This document shows, one piece after another, positions 44,146 to 56,903 of a stretch of 64,000 bases of DNA. Origin of the DNA: Dolomedes plantarius (taxonomy: Eukaryota; Arthropoda; Arachnida; Araneae; Dolomedidae); contig OU015495.1 of the NCBI GenBank assembly GCA_907164885.2, forward strand, positions 148,501 to 212,500, given 5' to 3'. Each line of letters opens with the position of its first letter. Position 1 is the first letter of the stretch. The position numbers were made by a program, and so were the translations under genes. Below the pieces are notes generated by a model. The model saw only the letters and a list, made by a program, of their open reading frames with translations, had not been told where the DNA came from and did no database searches.

Positions 44146-47100
44146 TATTTGAAAAATTAACGAAGACAAACGGAAATTAGTAAACACTTGTTGGTACCAA
44201 AAAATAAGCCATTACCTAATTATATATTTATAATGTTTTCATGGATAAATGTTTTTAAGTCTAAGAATTTTCTGACGCTTTTACAGTATTCAGTTATGTT
44301 TTGTCAAAAAGGTGTAAGGTAAAATTCATCATGTTTATTAAACGTGTAGCGTAACAGATTAACTATATACCTTGCTGAGGAGCACATAGCAAATGACACT
44401 TAGGTTCAAGGATGCCCGGTACACTAGAGGTGTTTGTATTTCCGGTTGGCCCAGTCAAACAGGACTTGCTCTATGCATTTTGACATCTTCCCGGAGATAG
44501 ATATACATGTTTCCTGGAGATATATATATACATGTAACTTAAATTAAAGCGTATTTTTTTCTGTTTTGGAAGGAATCTCTAATTCCAAATCCTATACTTT
44601 AAGCGATTATTTATTCATATTTGCATTCTCCTGCTTACTGCATTGTTTCTGATCTACAGCTACATGACGATATAGGGATTGGTCAAGCATCTTTTACACA
44701 ATGGAAGATTTACGTATTATGTATTTCAGAGTCTTTCCCCTCTGAATCATTTTGATGTGATGCATGCGAATTTAATGGAACCACACAAAAGAAAAATATG
44801 CAGTTTCGTTGATATTTTGGACTGAAGTTTATTTTCATTGAAAATAGAAAATATTCTATAGCATCATATGCTTTCATAAAATCCTAATTTTTATCAGTTC
44901 ACAGGTCTGTATATCCAGCGAGTAGAAATCGCAGAGAAAACAAAAAGAGAGAAACTGACAAATTTTTCTACCTACTTATAATTAACTAGTATTTAAGTGA
45001 TATACTACAATGGAGTTCTCCATTTCCTATTCATACTGTGTAGTCGCTTGAAAAAATGAAATAAGTAGAAAAAAATTTCTTTAAAGTTGTTAAAATAATA
45101 AAGAAACTAGTACATTAGATTAGAATTTTTTTTGCTCTTCGGAAATTAAACCATCTATGGACATTCAGATGATAAGGAACTTAATTAAGACAGAAAATAA
45201 TACCGAGAAAACAACGTAAAGATGAAGGCGATGTGCAAATTCAGGTACCCATAATGGATACAAATTTCCTGGACAGTTGAAACGTCCATTCTACCTAAAC
45301 TTTTTAAATGACTGTCATATGAAAGTAAGACGAAGGCCGTATGCAAACGCAGCCGTACAACCTGTTAAAATAAGAAAATAATGTTGAGTAAACAACTTAA
45401 AGGTGACATGAAGACAGCTGCAAGGGTAAAAAATTAAGGAGGAGGGAAGTGGTTATGCAATTCTTGTTCTTTACACAGGATCCTAGAAAGAAACTGTGAA
45501 AATTTTGGTTCCGATTAACCAGATAATTTTGTAATTTATTAAATAAAAGTCAGAATTTTAATTTGATGAACTTAGATTTTTACATGGCGTTTAATAAATG
45601 TTTTTAATAAATGTCAGTACATATACAGGCATTCGGTAAAAGCTTATTTTGAGAAAAAAATTACGAAATACACTTAATTTGATTCCTTTTATCATGCAAT
45701 TTCTCGTAAATTATTTTATCATGTAGTATTTTCATTATCGTTTAACATTCAAATAGCTGCAACATGTCATCTAGATAAGACAAAAGCAAACTGCGCACAG
45801 GTTTAGAAAATTAAAAAGAAATAATTTTTTAGTCCCGCTTCTACAGTACGAATACCTTAACACTGCTAGTATCCATATAGCATTCGCTCAGCGGAGAAAA
45901 TTTATCCAATGATTATCGACTTAGAGTTTTATAATTTCTCCGCAGTAGAAAAAGAAATTTTTTACCCTTCTATCTTACTCCTTTCAGAAACTTCTACCAT
46001 TAAAGAAAATTATTTTCTCTAAAATCGCAGTATAATGTATCTCAACCTGCCCCCTAATAATTCAAATTTAAAAAACCTCACGCGTATATTTTAAAGAATG
46101 AAAAGATATACCCGAGAAAAAAATGACTTTCTCCATTATGAAGAACAATTTTTAAAAATCTTTAAATCTATGTCGACCATCATTGGATAATTTTTTTTCA
46201 TGGATTAACATTAAGCTGAGAAAATCCTATACGGCTATTATCCAGCAGCCTAAAATGAAGAAGAAATTGTGTTAAAAATGTTAGTGCAATACAATATTTG
46301 AATTTAAAATAATATGAAATAAAGACATAAGTAGATATTATTTTTTAAATACACAGTGTTTGAATCAGTCTACTAGTATGCTTATATTTGAAAAAATCCA
46401 TTCATACTTTAACTGCCGGAAAAAAGCCTGATTGTTAAAAGTAAAATTAATAATAATAATTGAGAATGAACACTTACATAAATGAATTTCAAGGACGAAT
46501 GATAGAAATAATTATCTCGCAGAATCAGACATAAGATGCGTAATCAAAGTATTGAAGTCTCCGTGTTTCGATAAGTAGTCTACAGTGACCAGAAGTAATA
46601 TAAATCATCATTTAAGTGGACTTCTAGACATTTCACAGAAAGAAAAATATGTCATTATTCTCATTCAAAGAGTTTTGAATATCATTTCGACATCGTTAAT
46701 CCAATTTTGCTTTCCTTGTACCAAAATGGTTGTTTCACGATTCATTAAGCATTTTGTATGCATGAAATCAGCACAGATTAAATACATCGTGGAAAATTTC
46801 CTGAGTGAAAGAAAAAGCCCTTCCTCAACTGTCAAGTTATGTGGAGGAAAATTGCAGTAACAAAGCGAATAAATCGCCAATATTTAAACGATCAAACGAC
46901 CATTTCCGGAATTTGAATATCTCGCTACGTGATGAAGCGATATATGATGTTTACTGTAATAAAAAAGAACTATGCTCTAGGCAGACATTTATAAAAAAAA
47001 ACACTTTTTTCTTGTCCTTATTTAAAACCAACCTCGCAAACTAGAATTTAAATATGGTCCAAGTGTGTTCAATGCTTTGACAGATTTTGAATCTCTTATC

Positions 47101-48693
47101 AAGTATGTATATCTATGATTACTACTTTAGAGGGTTCAGAGATCGTTTATGAAACCATGAATAAAATTTTGAGAGGACTTTAAAAAGTTAATTTTTGAAA
47201 TATAAAGAGGACTAATTCATGAATATCCTTGAATCGGGAAATGGAAACCAGGTGTGTATTGAAATGTTTATTTACGTAATTGTAAATATTTTACGTAATT
47301 ACGTAATCGTAAATATAGTAATTTAAAAAAAATTCCTGTAAAACTGAAACTGGATTGAATTGAAAATGATCCGTGAATTATACTTCAAACATTTCAGCTG
47401 ATGTCGCCAGCATGTCTCGTCTAGTTGTGTGTAGAAGTTAAAAGGTCCATTGAAATTAAACTCCTTTGGGCAACAATGTCATTCTACTCAATTATTTTTT
47501 CATGTGATAAAAATCCCTTGAAAATTAAAAGCAATGAAGCACTTCTGCACAAAGATAAGATCTGAATAACAGTCGAGGGAACTTTTTTGGATGTAGTTGA
47601 ATGACGGGAGAGAGCATCAAAGATAGAAAATCAAAATATTAGGAGGGCCATCTTTACTAAAAAAAATATTAGCGTGTTGGTTTTTATATAATCAGAGTTA
47701 CACTGTGGCTGAAACAAGTACATAGAAATTTAAAAGTCGTAAAAGACAGAAAAGAAAGTAATTTCAATGTAGTAAATTTTTTATTTATATAACTTTTAGT
47801 TAGATAGCTTTTTCGTTAGGTAGTACTGTGAAATGCTTCACGAATAAGACTACGAAAGGAAATTTGGAAATCTATCGTTACATGCTCCATGTTAGAGGTC
47901 ATTCTCATTCTATAATTTTTCAGTTTGTTTCTATTACAAATTTTTTAAGCTTCATAACACAAAATACTTGCTCGCAAGCACACAGACTCGCACTTAACAA
48001 TACAAACATGGCTATAGTTTTCTATAAACGATTTATTAAATTTAGAAAACCTCGCATTAAAAAGGATTTTAAGAACACCAGGTTTTAAGTATACGTATGG
48101 GAAACAGTTGCTTATAGGTACTGAGAAATAGATGTACTATGTATGAATAAATCCCAACTAAAGTTTAGACTTCGGGTTTCCTCAATTTAAATTAAAAGGT
48201 TAAAAGACAGTTAATGTCTCAAGGATTGTGTTTAGCAATTCTTTATGCGCGTCATTGAGTCTTTCAACTGACTTGCTTGGGCCCTCGCTGGTAGATTGTA
48301 AAGCACTCACATAAAACGATATCCTTATAGCAAACTTTTTCCCATTTTATAATTAAAAAGAAAATTAGGGAAACGATAACTAAAGTTTTAGAAGTTCTTT
48401 TGACCCAAATCTCTAGCCGGATGATGAGAATTTGTGGTAGACTGAGTCCTTCTTATTTTCAATTCTTCGGTATTGACTTGATACTTGAAGCCCCGGTCTA
48501 ATAAACACTCATGCACCAAAGGATAACTGGTGCTCCCAACTTGCCGAACCAACTAATATTTCTTAATGTCATAAAAGAGCTCTGTTATGGATTCTGATGT
48601 ATTTTCTTATCCAGATCATTGACTTCAAACCTGATAAGAAATTATAGATGCTATGTTAGCCATTTAATAAATTATCCATTTAATAAATGATCA
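44146..48693. other. Gene-poor AT-rich region
   Basis: No transposon end, tRNA or protein domain is visible over 4.5 kb. Small frames at 46585-46860 and 47828-48088 lack codon structure or domains and I leave them out. A small tandem duplication of ATACATGTTTCCTGGAGATA-type sequence is at 44490-44540. Confidence 0.5.
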
Positions 48694-49771
48694 TCTTTAT
48701 ATATAAAAGGCAAAGTCTGTGTGTCTGTGACCGAGTTTTTGTCTGCTCGCGGCACGGCGCAAAGACGGCAGGTCGGACAGTCTTGAGATTCGACACGAAG
48801 ATACCCCCCGAGGTCTCATTATGCACCTCGAAGCCCTTTTTTCGATTTTTTAATTAGATTTTCCGTAATTAAATATTTAGTCGCGATTTGGAGCTCCCGG
48901 ACGAGTAAAAGCTCCGTAAATCCTAACGTATCCGTCCAAGAATTTTTTTTTTCGGACGAGCCTATACGGGAAAGATGACACTATACGGAAATCACAATTA
49001 AAATTGTCTGTCTTAATTTATCGATTAATTATGATTTTTTTTCGATCGCCTGTACGCACCCGTTTTTCGGAAAAAAACGCGATTTTGGCCGCGACCCTTT
49101 TTTCCAAATTGTCGAATCGATACGTAAATGTTGTTACATTTTTACGAAATTTTTATCTCAGAGACCCTAGACATCACAGTTTCGAAAGCCAGAACCAAAA
49201 TTAATTTACAAATCGTAGTTATTTTTTAATAATTTATTTTATGATTCGGAAACTCTTGCGAGAAATCTCATTTTGGAGATTTCGTTCTTCATTTCCGGAC
49301 GAAGGTAAAGCGGGGGAAAATAGGCGTGTCTTTTTCGACGTCAAGCACGTGATGTGGTGGGGCGTTTGTTTACTATGAGGGATTGGGTGGTTAAAGGAAA
49401 TCGATTACTATTGCAGTGATAATCGATTAAAAAATCGCATTTAGTAATACCGTAGTTTTTTTGGCCAACACTTAGTTAATATCATATAATTTGTGGTGTG
49501 TTTGTGGAAAAAATCTATGAAGATTTCAAAGAATTTCAGAAAAATAAACATCTTAATACGTTTTTCGTCTCGCTGACTGTTGTGGAAAGTTTTAAGTAAT
49601 CCTATGTCAAAAATTTTGCCAAAATGTGCCAGAAAGCATTAAATTTATATGGGTAAAATAATGTATCGTGGTGAGGAAAGGGATGACAGCGACGCCCATT
49701 AACAAAGGGTTAAGGCTACTAAAAAATTAGTAATTACATTACCCGAGCAACGCCGGGACGGGTACAGCTAG
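48694..49771 (+). mobile_element. Non-autonomous Helitron
   Basis: The 5' end is TCTTTATATATAAAAGGC preceded by A. The 3' end is CTAG at 49768-49771 followed by T. Upstream of it is the hairpin CCCGAGCAACGCCGGG. Helitrons insert between A and T and show this end structure. It is 1078 bp. Interior open frames (66 codons at 49004) have no known domain, so no Rep/helicase is present. Confidence 0.8.
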
Positions 49772-51481
49772 TTGATAATAAATGCGCCAAATGAGATTGA
49801 CATCAGTTCGATTCTCTCCATTTATTAGTATAGCAACGGTTTTTTGGGCAAAAATTTTCTCACTGTGAGAGGAAGAGTGATTTGGGAGTCAGTTCTTTCC
49901 TGTTAAGGACCTAAATGATCCGAAATTATTTGTTCACTAGACAACCTGTGTTCGTAGCAATGAAGGAATGCGTTAGAATCTGATTTTCCCGATTTCTGAA
50001 GTTGCGTCAACTGCTGTTGGGCCGTTTGTTTACTTTATAAGCATGTGTCTTTATAATGCCATACTCGTTTATTTGATGAAAACTACTCAACACAGAATCT
50101 TGCGCTTTTAAAGACGCAATGAAAAATTGAAGAATCGGATAAAGGAAATCACGAGCGAATTCAGCTGCACACAGTTAAACACCTGAAAGCTGAATGTGTT
50201 TGCTTTCCATGTCATATAGGAGCTCTATTATGGATTCTGAAGTACTTTCTTTTTCGGTAATGAACTGATCACTTGCCTGTTTGCTTTGTTTTATATTTGA
50301 AGGTTATGCAACGACACATTAGGACTTCGAATTCTACTGAAAATTTCGTAATGCTAATATTAAGGCTGGATGTACAATACACTGCAAGGCTCTAGGAATT
50401 AACATATGAATCAGCAAAAAAAAAATATCCAAATTAAGTAGTATTCTTTCGTAATGGTGTTATAATAAAATGCACATCTTTCATGTTAATCTCTTTAGCG
50501 CCAAGAAAATGCGGGATACAAGTAGATTACAGTACTAAAATGAGGTAGATTTAACAATTCTGTATGCTCGGTTCGAATCCCGTAAAGCTTGCCTGAAAGC
50601 CTTCGTGTCTATGCCGGTTATGGACATGTTAATCCTGGAGAGTCCGGAAAGTCCCTCCATTTAGTATGTGGGTGGGAGGAGGCTACAAGCGCATCAGATG
50701 TCGCCCCTAACAGTGGTCGGTCTAAAATGAGGTGTCACCAGGGGGCAATATTGGCTACCTGTACGGTGCCCCCATTACAAGAAACTAGCAAATCTCGCGG
50801 TGTAGTGGGCGAATATTTTTGTGTAGGCCGAATTAGTCGCGGTGTAGTGGGCGTGCCTTTTTTTCTTGTATTCAATGAAAGAAGTATCTATAGTATCATT
50901 ATAACCAAACCCAATAGACACTAAAAAATGTTCAAACTTCAAAATAATATCTATCAGTGATCGTAGAAATGTTAAAAGTAAGAAAAAATCTTCCTTATAC
51001 TTTCATAACTGCTTATAAATAACACTTTTAGATACTGTTCTTAAACTGCTGAAATTACATTTTACATAAAATTTACTTTAAACGCTATAATAGTTAAATT
51101 ATTATCCCAAATTTGTATGATCTTAATTTTTTTTGAAGGGTTAATCCTGTATCAGTAGATTTTTTCTCGGCGGTTCGTTCTTTTGCTGAAAATTCAAATG
51201 ATGGAATTTAATTCGATGAAATATATGTAATATTTACGCTTTCAGGACAGTAAACTCAGCTGCTTTACGGTAATAGCCTCACCTTTCTAATTTTAATGAA
51301 TGATTTGATGCATTATTTTTACATCTATATGAATATTTTTATATATACTAAGGATAAAACTCTTTCTCTAAGAGTTTAAGGAAGTATGTACTTTTAAATT
51401 AAATTAATATACGCTAATAGGGCTTCAATTTTCAAACATCTTAAAGTGCTTGAGGAATTTTAAAGGTAATCTAAACAACTA
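49772..51481. other. Non-coding region with SINE-like patch
   Basis: There is no protein gene. It includes the SINE-like patch at 50560-50920. Elsewhere it is AT-rich. Confidence 0.45.
50560..50920 (+). repeat. tRNA-derived SINE-like sequence
   Basis: A GGTTCGAATCC block (exact B-box) at 50570 is followed by a GC-rich body containing AGATGTCGCCCC and AAAATGAGGTGTCACC. A body of the same order is on the minus strand at 23525-23745. No A-box at the right distance upstream is convincing, and a tRNA cloverleaf cannot be drawn. Confidence 0.5.
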
Positions 51482-52890
51482 CACTGCTGGCCACCCAAAT
51501 TGAAACAGCAAGAAAGACAAGAGATATCACAACAAAATTTATTTTGTAGATAACATGTTGACCAAGTATCAAATGATTAAATTTATAGACTTCTGTGAAG
51601 TGGGGTTCCTGCCAAAATCAGTAGCCAGAGTAGCCGCCATTGTTGGAGATCACCGCTGCCACACGCCTCTGCATTGATTCAAAGAAACTTTGGATGAGTT
51701 CTTGCGGTACAACAGACCAAGCAGCTTCCACACGTTGCCAAAGTTGATCTGCTGGGGCAGCTGGGGATGGAATCTGGGTCAATCGTAGAGCAACCATGGA
51801 CCCCATGTTTTCTATAGGCGAAAGATCCGGAGAGCGAGGCGGCCAGGGAAGCAAATCAATCTGGCGATTGACGAAGAACCGTTGGACAATGCGTGCCACG
51901 TGTGGTCGCGCATTATCCTGTTGAAATATGGCTGTGGGCAAGCCCTGAAGGTAAGGAAGGACAACTGGCTCCAACACCTCGGAGATGTAGCGCTGGCTGT
52001 ATAAAGTACCGGCAATGCGTACTAGAAGTGTGCGAGAGTGATATCCAATACCGCCCCATACCATAATACCCTGTGCAGGACCAGTGTGGCGGTGCATACC
52101 GCAACTGTTCAGCATCCTCTCTTCACGGTGTCTCCAGACTCGAATGCGACCATCATGGTGTTGCAGACAGAAGCGTGACTCGTCAGTAAAGACAATTTCA
52201 TTCCATTTTGTCGTCCACATCCTTCTGTCATCGTACCATTGGAGGCGGACACGTCTGTGGTTCTGTGTCAAGGGTAGACAAAGCAATGGACGTCTTGCAG
52301 ACAGACCACTCTGCTGTAAACGGCGTCGAATGGTACGCGCAGACACTGGATGATGCGTTACAGCCTGCATGTGCTGTGCTATGGTTCGTGATGTGACTGA
52401 GCGATCCGTCACTGCCATGCGCACAATTCGCCTGTCATCGCGTGAAGTGGTGCGCTGAGGTGGATGCGATCGAACACACCGGTCCGTCGTACCCTCCTGC
52501 ATCCAACGATCACATATCCGCATTACAGTTGTTTGGTTTCGTCCAACACGACTACCGATTTCCCTGAAAGATAATCCACAATCTCGGTAATCCACTATCC
52601 TTCCTCTGTCGAACTCGGATACTTGATCAAAAGATGATCGCTGTTTTCGACGAGGCATAATTGATCGTTTTTTTTAAATAACCACCAGAAAAACACAATT
52701 GCCGAACTTGAAATCGTCGAAATCTCCAAGCCTTAAATAGCGCTTTGAAGTGGCGCCACAGGCGCGCGTGATGTGCGTCTGCGCTGAAATTCTAATCATT
52801 TGCATATCTCACGTCCGCTAATGCATGTTGTAAATTTCATGTTATTTGCATGTTTCCTTCAGGGTGTTGCATTTACAGTGGCCAGCAGTG
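51482..52890 (-). mobile_element. Tc1-like transposon, copy B, structurally complete
   Basis: 1409 bp, TA on both sides (51480-51481 and 52891-52892), with ends CACTGCTGGCCAC as in copy A (14484-15893). The two copies differ by scattered substitutions and a one-base length change overall. Confidence 0.9.
51618..52658 (-). CDS. Tc1-like transposase, intact (DD34E)
   Basis: 346 residues, same length as the protein of copy A. Catalytic Asp in VFTDESRFCLQ, Asp in [13 protein letters not shown], Glu in SPIENMG, again with 34 residues between. Differences from copy A include GLSFREIG kept, IVDYRDCG instead of IVAYRNCG, QWYDD instead of QWCDD, and IENMGSMV instead of IENMWSMV. The last changes a normally conserved Trp next to the catalytic Glu. 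The frame is fully open. Whether the Trp change hurts function is unknown. Confidence 0.9.
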   Translation of the reverse strand: MPRRKQRSSFDQVSEFDRGRIVDYRDCGLSFREIGSRVGRNQTTVMRICDRWMQEGTTDRCVRSHPPQRTTSRDDRRIVRMAVTDRSVTSRTIAQHMQAVTHHPVSARTIRRRLQQSGLSARRPLLCLPLTQNHRRVRLQWYDDRRMWTTKWNEIVFTDESRFCLQHHDGRIRVWRHREERMLNSCGMHRHTGPAQGIMVWGGIGYHSRTLLVRIAGTLYSQRYISEVLEPVVLPYLQGLPTAIFQQDNARPHVARIVQRFFVNRQIDLLPWPPRSPDLSPIENMGSMVALRLTQIPSPAAPADQLWQRVEAAWSVVPQELIQSFFESMQRRVAAVISNNGGYSGY

Positions 52891-54881
52891 TATATAAATA
52901 AAGATGCAACATGCCTGATCTGATAATTAAATTGATTTTGTAGGCCTAACTTGCCGAATGAGAACTATTTAAATTCGATGTTTCTAGATGATTTCTCATA
53001 CCCCGTTTAACATTTTTTAAAAATGATGTGTTTTAGAGAAACAGCATTATTTAACAAAAAGAAAAAAAAACTATTTTCATTTTTAAATTGTATAATTTTC
53101 CCCACTTTTCGAATGCTTAAAGAAACTAATAAGTTTGTAAGAAAAACAACTGACTTATAATTGATTTACCAGTTGATACATTGACTTTAACTTGTTCTGG
53201 CATTTGACTAAACTCTTTTTTAATCCTTTTTTGATTTTTATCCTTTTTCCCTGGCATATATTCATATTAGGGAGTTTACAAGGCTCATAAGAGAAGTGAA
53301 ATTAAATGAAAATTTTTTACCATTTTAAGTTTAAAGAATGTATTAGTAAACCATGAAAAAATTAAGAAAAATTTTTAAAATGTTTGTTTGAATCTCTTTT
53401 TCAACTCTTATAAATTGTATGGGGTTTGGTGGGAAAATAACATCAATTTAAAAGAAATGTGAAAGATATTCGAACTTCCTAAGTTCTTAAACTTTCATTA
53501 TCGACAGATGGGAAAAGTAAGACCGATTTTTAGTAAACGGCCGATAAATCAACAAGTCGGATTTTGCGTTGAGTTTGTTTTGCCAAGAATAGAGGCTTAC
53601 GAATATTCCTTGTGAATTTGGATCTTTACGTCAAAATATGGTCTCACATACTAAGTTAAAGAAATATTAATAAATTTTCTTTTGTTAACAGCATCATTTT
53701 TTTTCCAAACTTTGTGTAATCAGTAAGTTTTAAAGGTCTAACAAAATTTCAAACTTATTTTTGGGTAAAATTTATTTGATAAATTAAAATATATATAAGT
53801 GGAGAAAGTATGCAACAAAGAAATACAAAAAACATTACAAATCTGATGTTTCATCTCTCGAAATATAATAATATGTTACCAATTTTTGCAGTATTAGAAA
53901 ACAAGCTTCACAATACTTTTTGCGTAGTTTGAACAATCGAAATAATCTGGAAATGTCTACTATTTTAAAACAATATGATTATTTGTAAATTACAAAATTT
54001 TGCTCTAACACAGTATTATTTATTTCGGTCTTAGAGAAATATATTCCTTTCATTTTACTTATATTTTAGGTTTAATTTAAACAAAGAAAAATTCCGCCTG
54101 TTCTCATTTTTTGACAGAGATTTCTCCAATATGAACCATTAAACACAATTTTACATCTGATTTAAGTCTCAAAAGGCATTATCTTCCTAGAAAACCTTAT
54201 ATTTTTTACTCCTCCATGTCACGTTACTCGTATCTACTACTCCGTTTCCGTAATACTGATTCGTTACATTTTCTAATGTATACAGCGGTCAAAAGCAATA
54301 TTTCTGTAATCTCTTTAAAGTCTGATTCACTGTGAAAATAAAATGTATGTCCAAGTGTTTGCAGATGAAATACTCATGAAAATTCACAGAAATTTACATC
54401 TCGATTTTTACGTTTATTTTTTAATAGAATGCGTTCATGTGGAAACAGTTGAGATTCAAATGTTTCCTTCTGACTAGATTATTTATGAATGACAGCGTTT
54501 GGTAATTAGGTGCGTAGTAAGGTGTTGTCACTCAAGGGAATCGGCTTAAAACATAATAAACATTTTATGGTAACAAGTAAGACTTATAGAATTAAAAAAA
54601 TAAGAAATTTATACATTTCCTCGTTTTTAACTTTCCAAAATTTTCGACTGAATGTATAGAGTCATATTAGATATTTAACTTTTGCACATGTGCGATTTAA
54701 GTTACAGCGATACATTACATTCATTTCATGAGTCTAATGAAAATCACCAAGTTTTTTTCAATCCCATCTATCTTTACGGTGAGCACAAAAATAGGGATTT
54801 TACTGAACCCAATTCCTTCAAAAGGTAGATTTATAAGGGGAGTTTATATATTAAAAGCTCTTATTTCGATGTAGTATAATA
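52891..54881. other. AT-rich non-coding region
   Basis: About 2 kb without a coding frame having a domain, without inverted-repeat ends and without pol III boxes. I see nothing in it. Confidence 0.5.
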
Positions 54882-55649
54882 CAAAGTGCACCCATAAAGT
54901 AACCGGACATTTTTTTTATAAATAAGAAAAATATTACTCATCTTCAAATAAATTTATCTTCTTCAAAATAATCGCCAAAGGAGTCTATACAATTTTTCCA
55001 ACGTTTTTCTAAGTCATCGAAACACTGTTTATAGGCGTTTGAACTAACCGTTTGCAAAATATGCGTAACATTTGATTTAATATCCGAGACGTTTTCAAAT
55101 CTCTGTCCTTTCGTGGCCATCTTAAGCTTCGGAAAAAGGAAAAAATCAGCTGGCGATAAGTCGGGAGAATAGGGTGGGTGATTTATCACTGTAATTGAAT
55201 GCTTAGCAAGATATTGTTGTGCAGAAATTGCTGTATGGGGCCTAGCATTATCGTGTAAAAGAAACCATTGCCCAGAATCAAACAGTACCTTCCTAACTCA
55301 CTTATCCTGTTTCTTAATCGAAAAAGCACCTCCTTGTAAAAATACTGATTAATTGTTTGGTTATCAGGAACAAATTCATGGTGAATAAATCCTTTGTAAT
55401 CAAAAAATGCAAAATCCATGAAAGGACAGCGATTTGAAAACGTCTCGGATATAAAATGAAATGTTACGCGTATTTTGCGAACGGTTAGTTCCAACGCCTA
55501 TAAACAGTGTTTCGATGACTTGGAAAAACGTTGGAAAAATTGTATAGACCCCTTTGGCGATTATTTTGAAGGAGATAAATTTATTTGAAGGTGAGTAATA
55601 CTTTTCTTATTTATAAAAAATTGTCCGGTTACTTTATGGGCGCACCTTG
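54882..55649 (-). mobile_element. Rearranged mariner element with two 3' ends
   Basis: Flanked by TA. The left end CAAAGTGCACCCATAAAGTA and reversed right end CAAGGTGCGCCCATAAAGTA are inverted copies. Similarity continues for about 220 bp per arm (54882-55108 and 55427-55649), far beyond a normal TIR of about 30 bp. Both arms encode the same C-terminal end of the transposase, so the true 5' end has been replaced by a second inverted 3' end. The arms meet a single-copy middle of about 320 bp. Confidence 0.85.
54944..55440 (-). pseudogene. mariner transposase C-terminal fragment
   Basis: On the minus strand, FMDFAFFDYKGFIHHEFVPD is followed by QTINQYFYKEVL. A frame change leads to [13 protein letters not shown], then INHPPYSPDLSPADFFLF and a C-terminus ending FEEDKFI. 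DNARPH plus SPDLSPADF is the mariner DD34D signature. The first catalytic Asp and whole N-terminal DNA-binding region are absent. Confidence 0.85.
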
Positions 55650-56539
55650 TATATTCAGAGATGGGAATTTCGGGAAACTTATAAAATCTTATAAATTAAA
55701 GAAACGTTTATAATCTAACTTTGTAAGTTATTCATCGCAATAGAGGTGGTTTAGTTAACATTTATGGTATTCGGCCGACGTCAGGACGCCGTTTGCACAA
55801 TGTAAACATATTTTCGCGATTTTTTTAAGCTTGCATTCATTGTATTCAAGTTAGACATGCAGATAAATTGCTGGGTCTGCCCTCTGTTATCAGTTTAGAA
55901 AAGTAAAAGTGTTTTACAATCTTTAATTAGAAATTTTTTAAGGTTTTTTTTGTTAAAATATCGATAAAATGTGTTTGTATTGTGCAAACGGCTGCCCATG
56001 AAAGGGTTAAACAAACATGTTATAAACTTCACTTAAAACATTCAAGATATAACAGTTTTCGACTAATCAAAGAAATAAAATTGGCAACATATTGATTATT
56101 CAGAAAAATTCATCAGTATTTTTAGCTATGGACATTGTAAGGAAAAATATGCATGCCGACAATGTTTGCTTCAAGCGTAATTAAATATTTTTCTCGGAAA
56201 TGGAAAGTGATGATGATCCTGCTTATATAAAGGCTGAATGTATTCTCAAAATAGAATGAAATAATTTTTGTACAGACGATTATTTAAAGTCTTTAGAACA
56301 TTTCTTGCATACAATGAGAATTAATTCAAAATCTAAATTCATGGGCAACCCGATAATAGAGATTATATAAATTAGCAACTCCGGGTCTCCTTTCAAACCC
56401 TTGTTTTAAAGTATTGGAAAGCCCATGGTCTAATGGCCTAAGTCCAAATGATAGGCATTTGTAAAATAAAATAAAATTAACAGCTTTGTATGATATAAAT
56501 TTAAATACTATTTTTTGTGATCTTATTATGGTGTTAAGG

Positions 56540-56895
56540 AGTTTGGTTTCAACTTTGCATGTACCCATGCCTCAACCGAATTATTTTGACTCTCTCTCTT
56601 GCAGGGCTGAATGGGCTCCGGTATTTCCTCTTGCTATTGAGAGAGTCACATAGGTCAAAATCAGACTTTTGTCCTGGTGCCACTACAATTGAGACCGAGA
56701 ACATCTGTGAGGTTCTTAGCTCCACCCGCCGCTACAAACTCGCGGATGGACTTTCACCCCTAGAGATTTTAACACGGCCATGCTCAACGTAGGCGAGATC
56801 ATCCAGTGGCCTTTGCTGGGTGCTGAACCAAGCACCCTCAATGCCGAATCCCCACGCTCCAACCACTAGACTTCTCAGAGGCCTACAAATTTGTT
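56540..56895 (-). repeat. tRNA-derived SINE
   Basis: On the minus strand GTCTAGTGGTTGGAGCG (A-box) is followed, at the normal distance, by CTTGGTTCAGCACCC (B-box-like), then a body with AGATGTTCTCGGTCTCAATT and GGCACCAGG. The head resembles a tRNA, with TAGTGGTTGGAGC and a loop pattern, but without paired arms. The body resembles the other SINE-like patches in the AGATGT...CAATTG...GGCACC order. Confidence 0.55.
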
Positions 56896-56903
56896 TAATA
56901 CTA

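Noticed and set aside
50560..50600. Possible tRNA gene, because of an exact GGTTCGAATCC
   Set aside because: No A-box at the right spacing and no acceptor or anticodon stem could be paired, so it is treated as a SINE piece.
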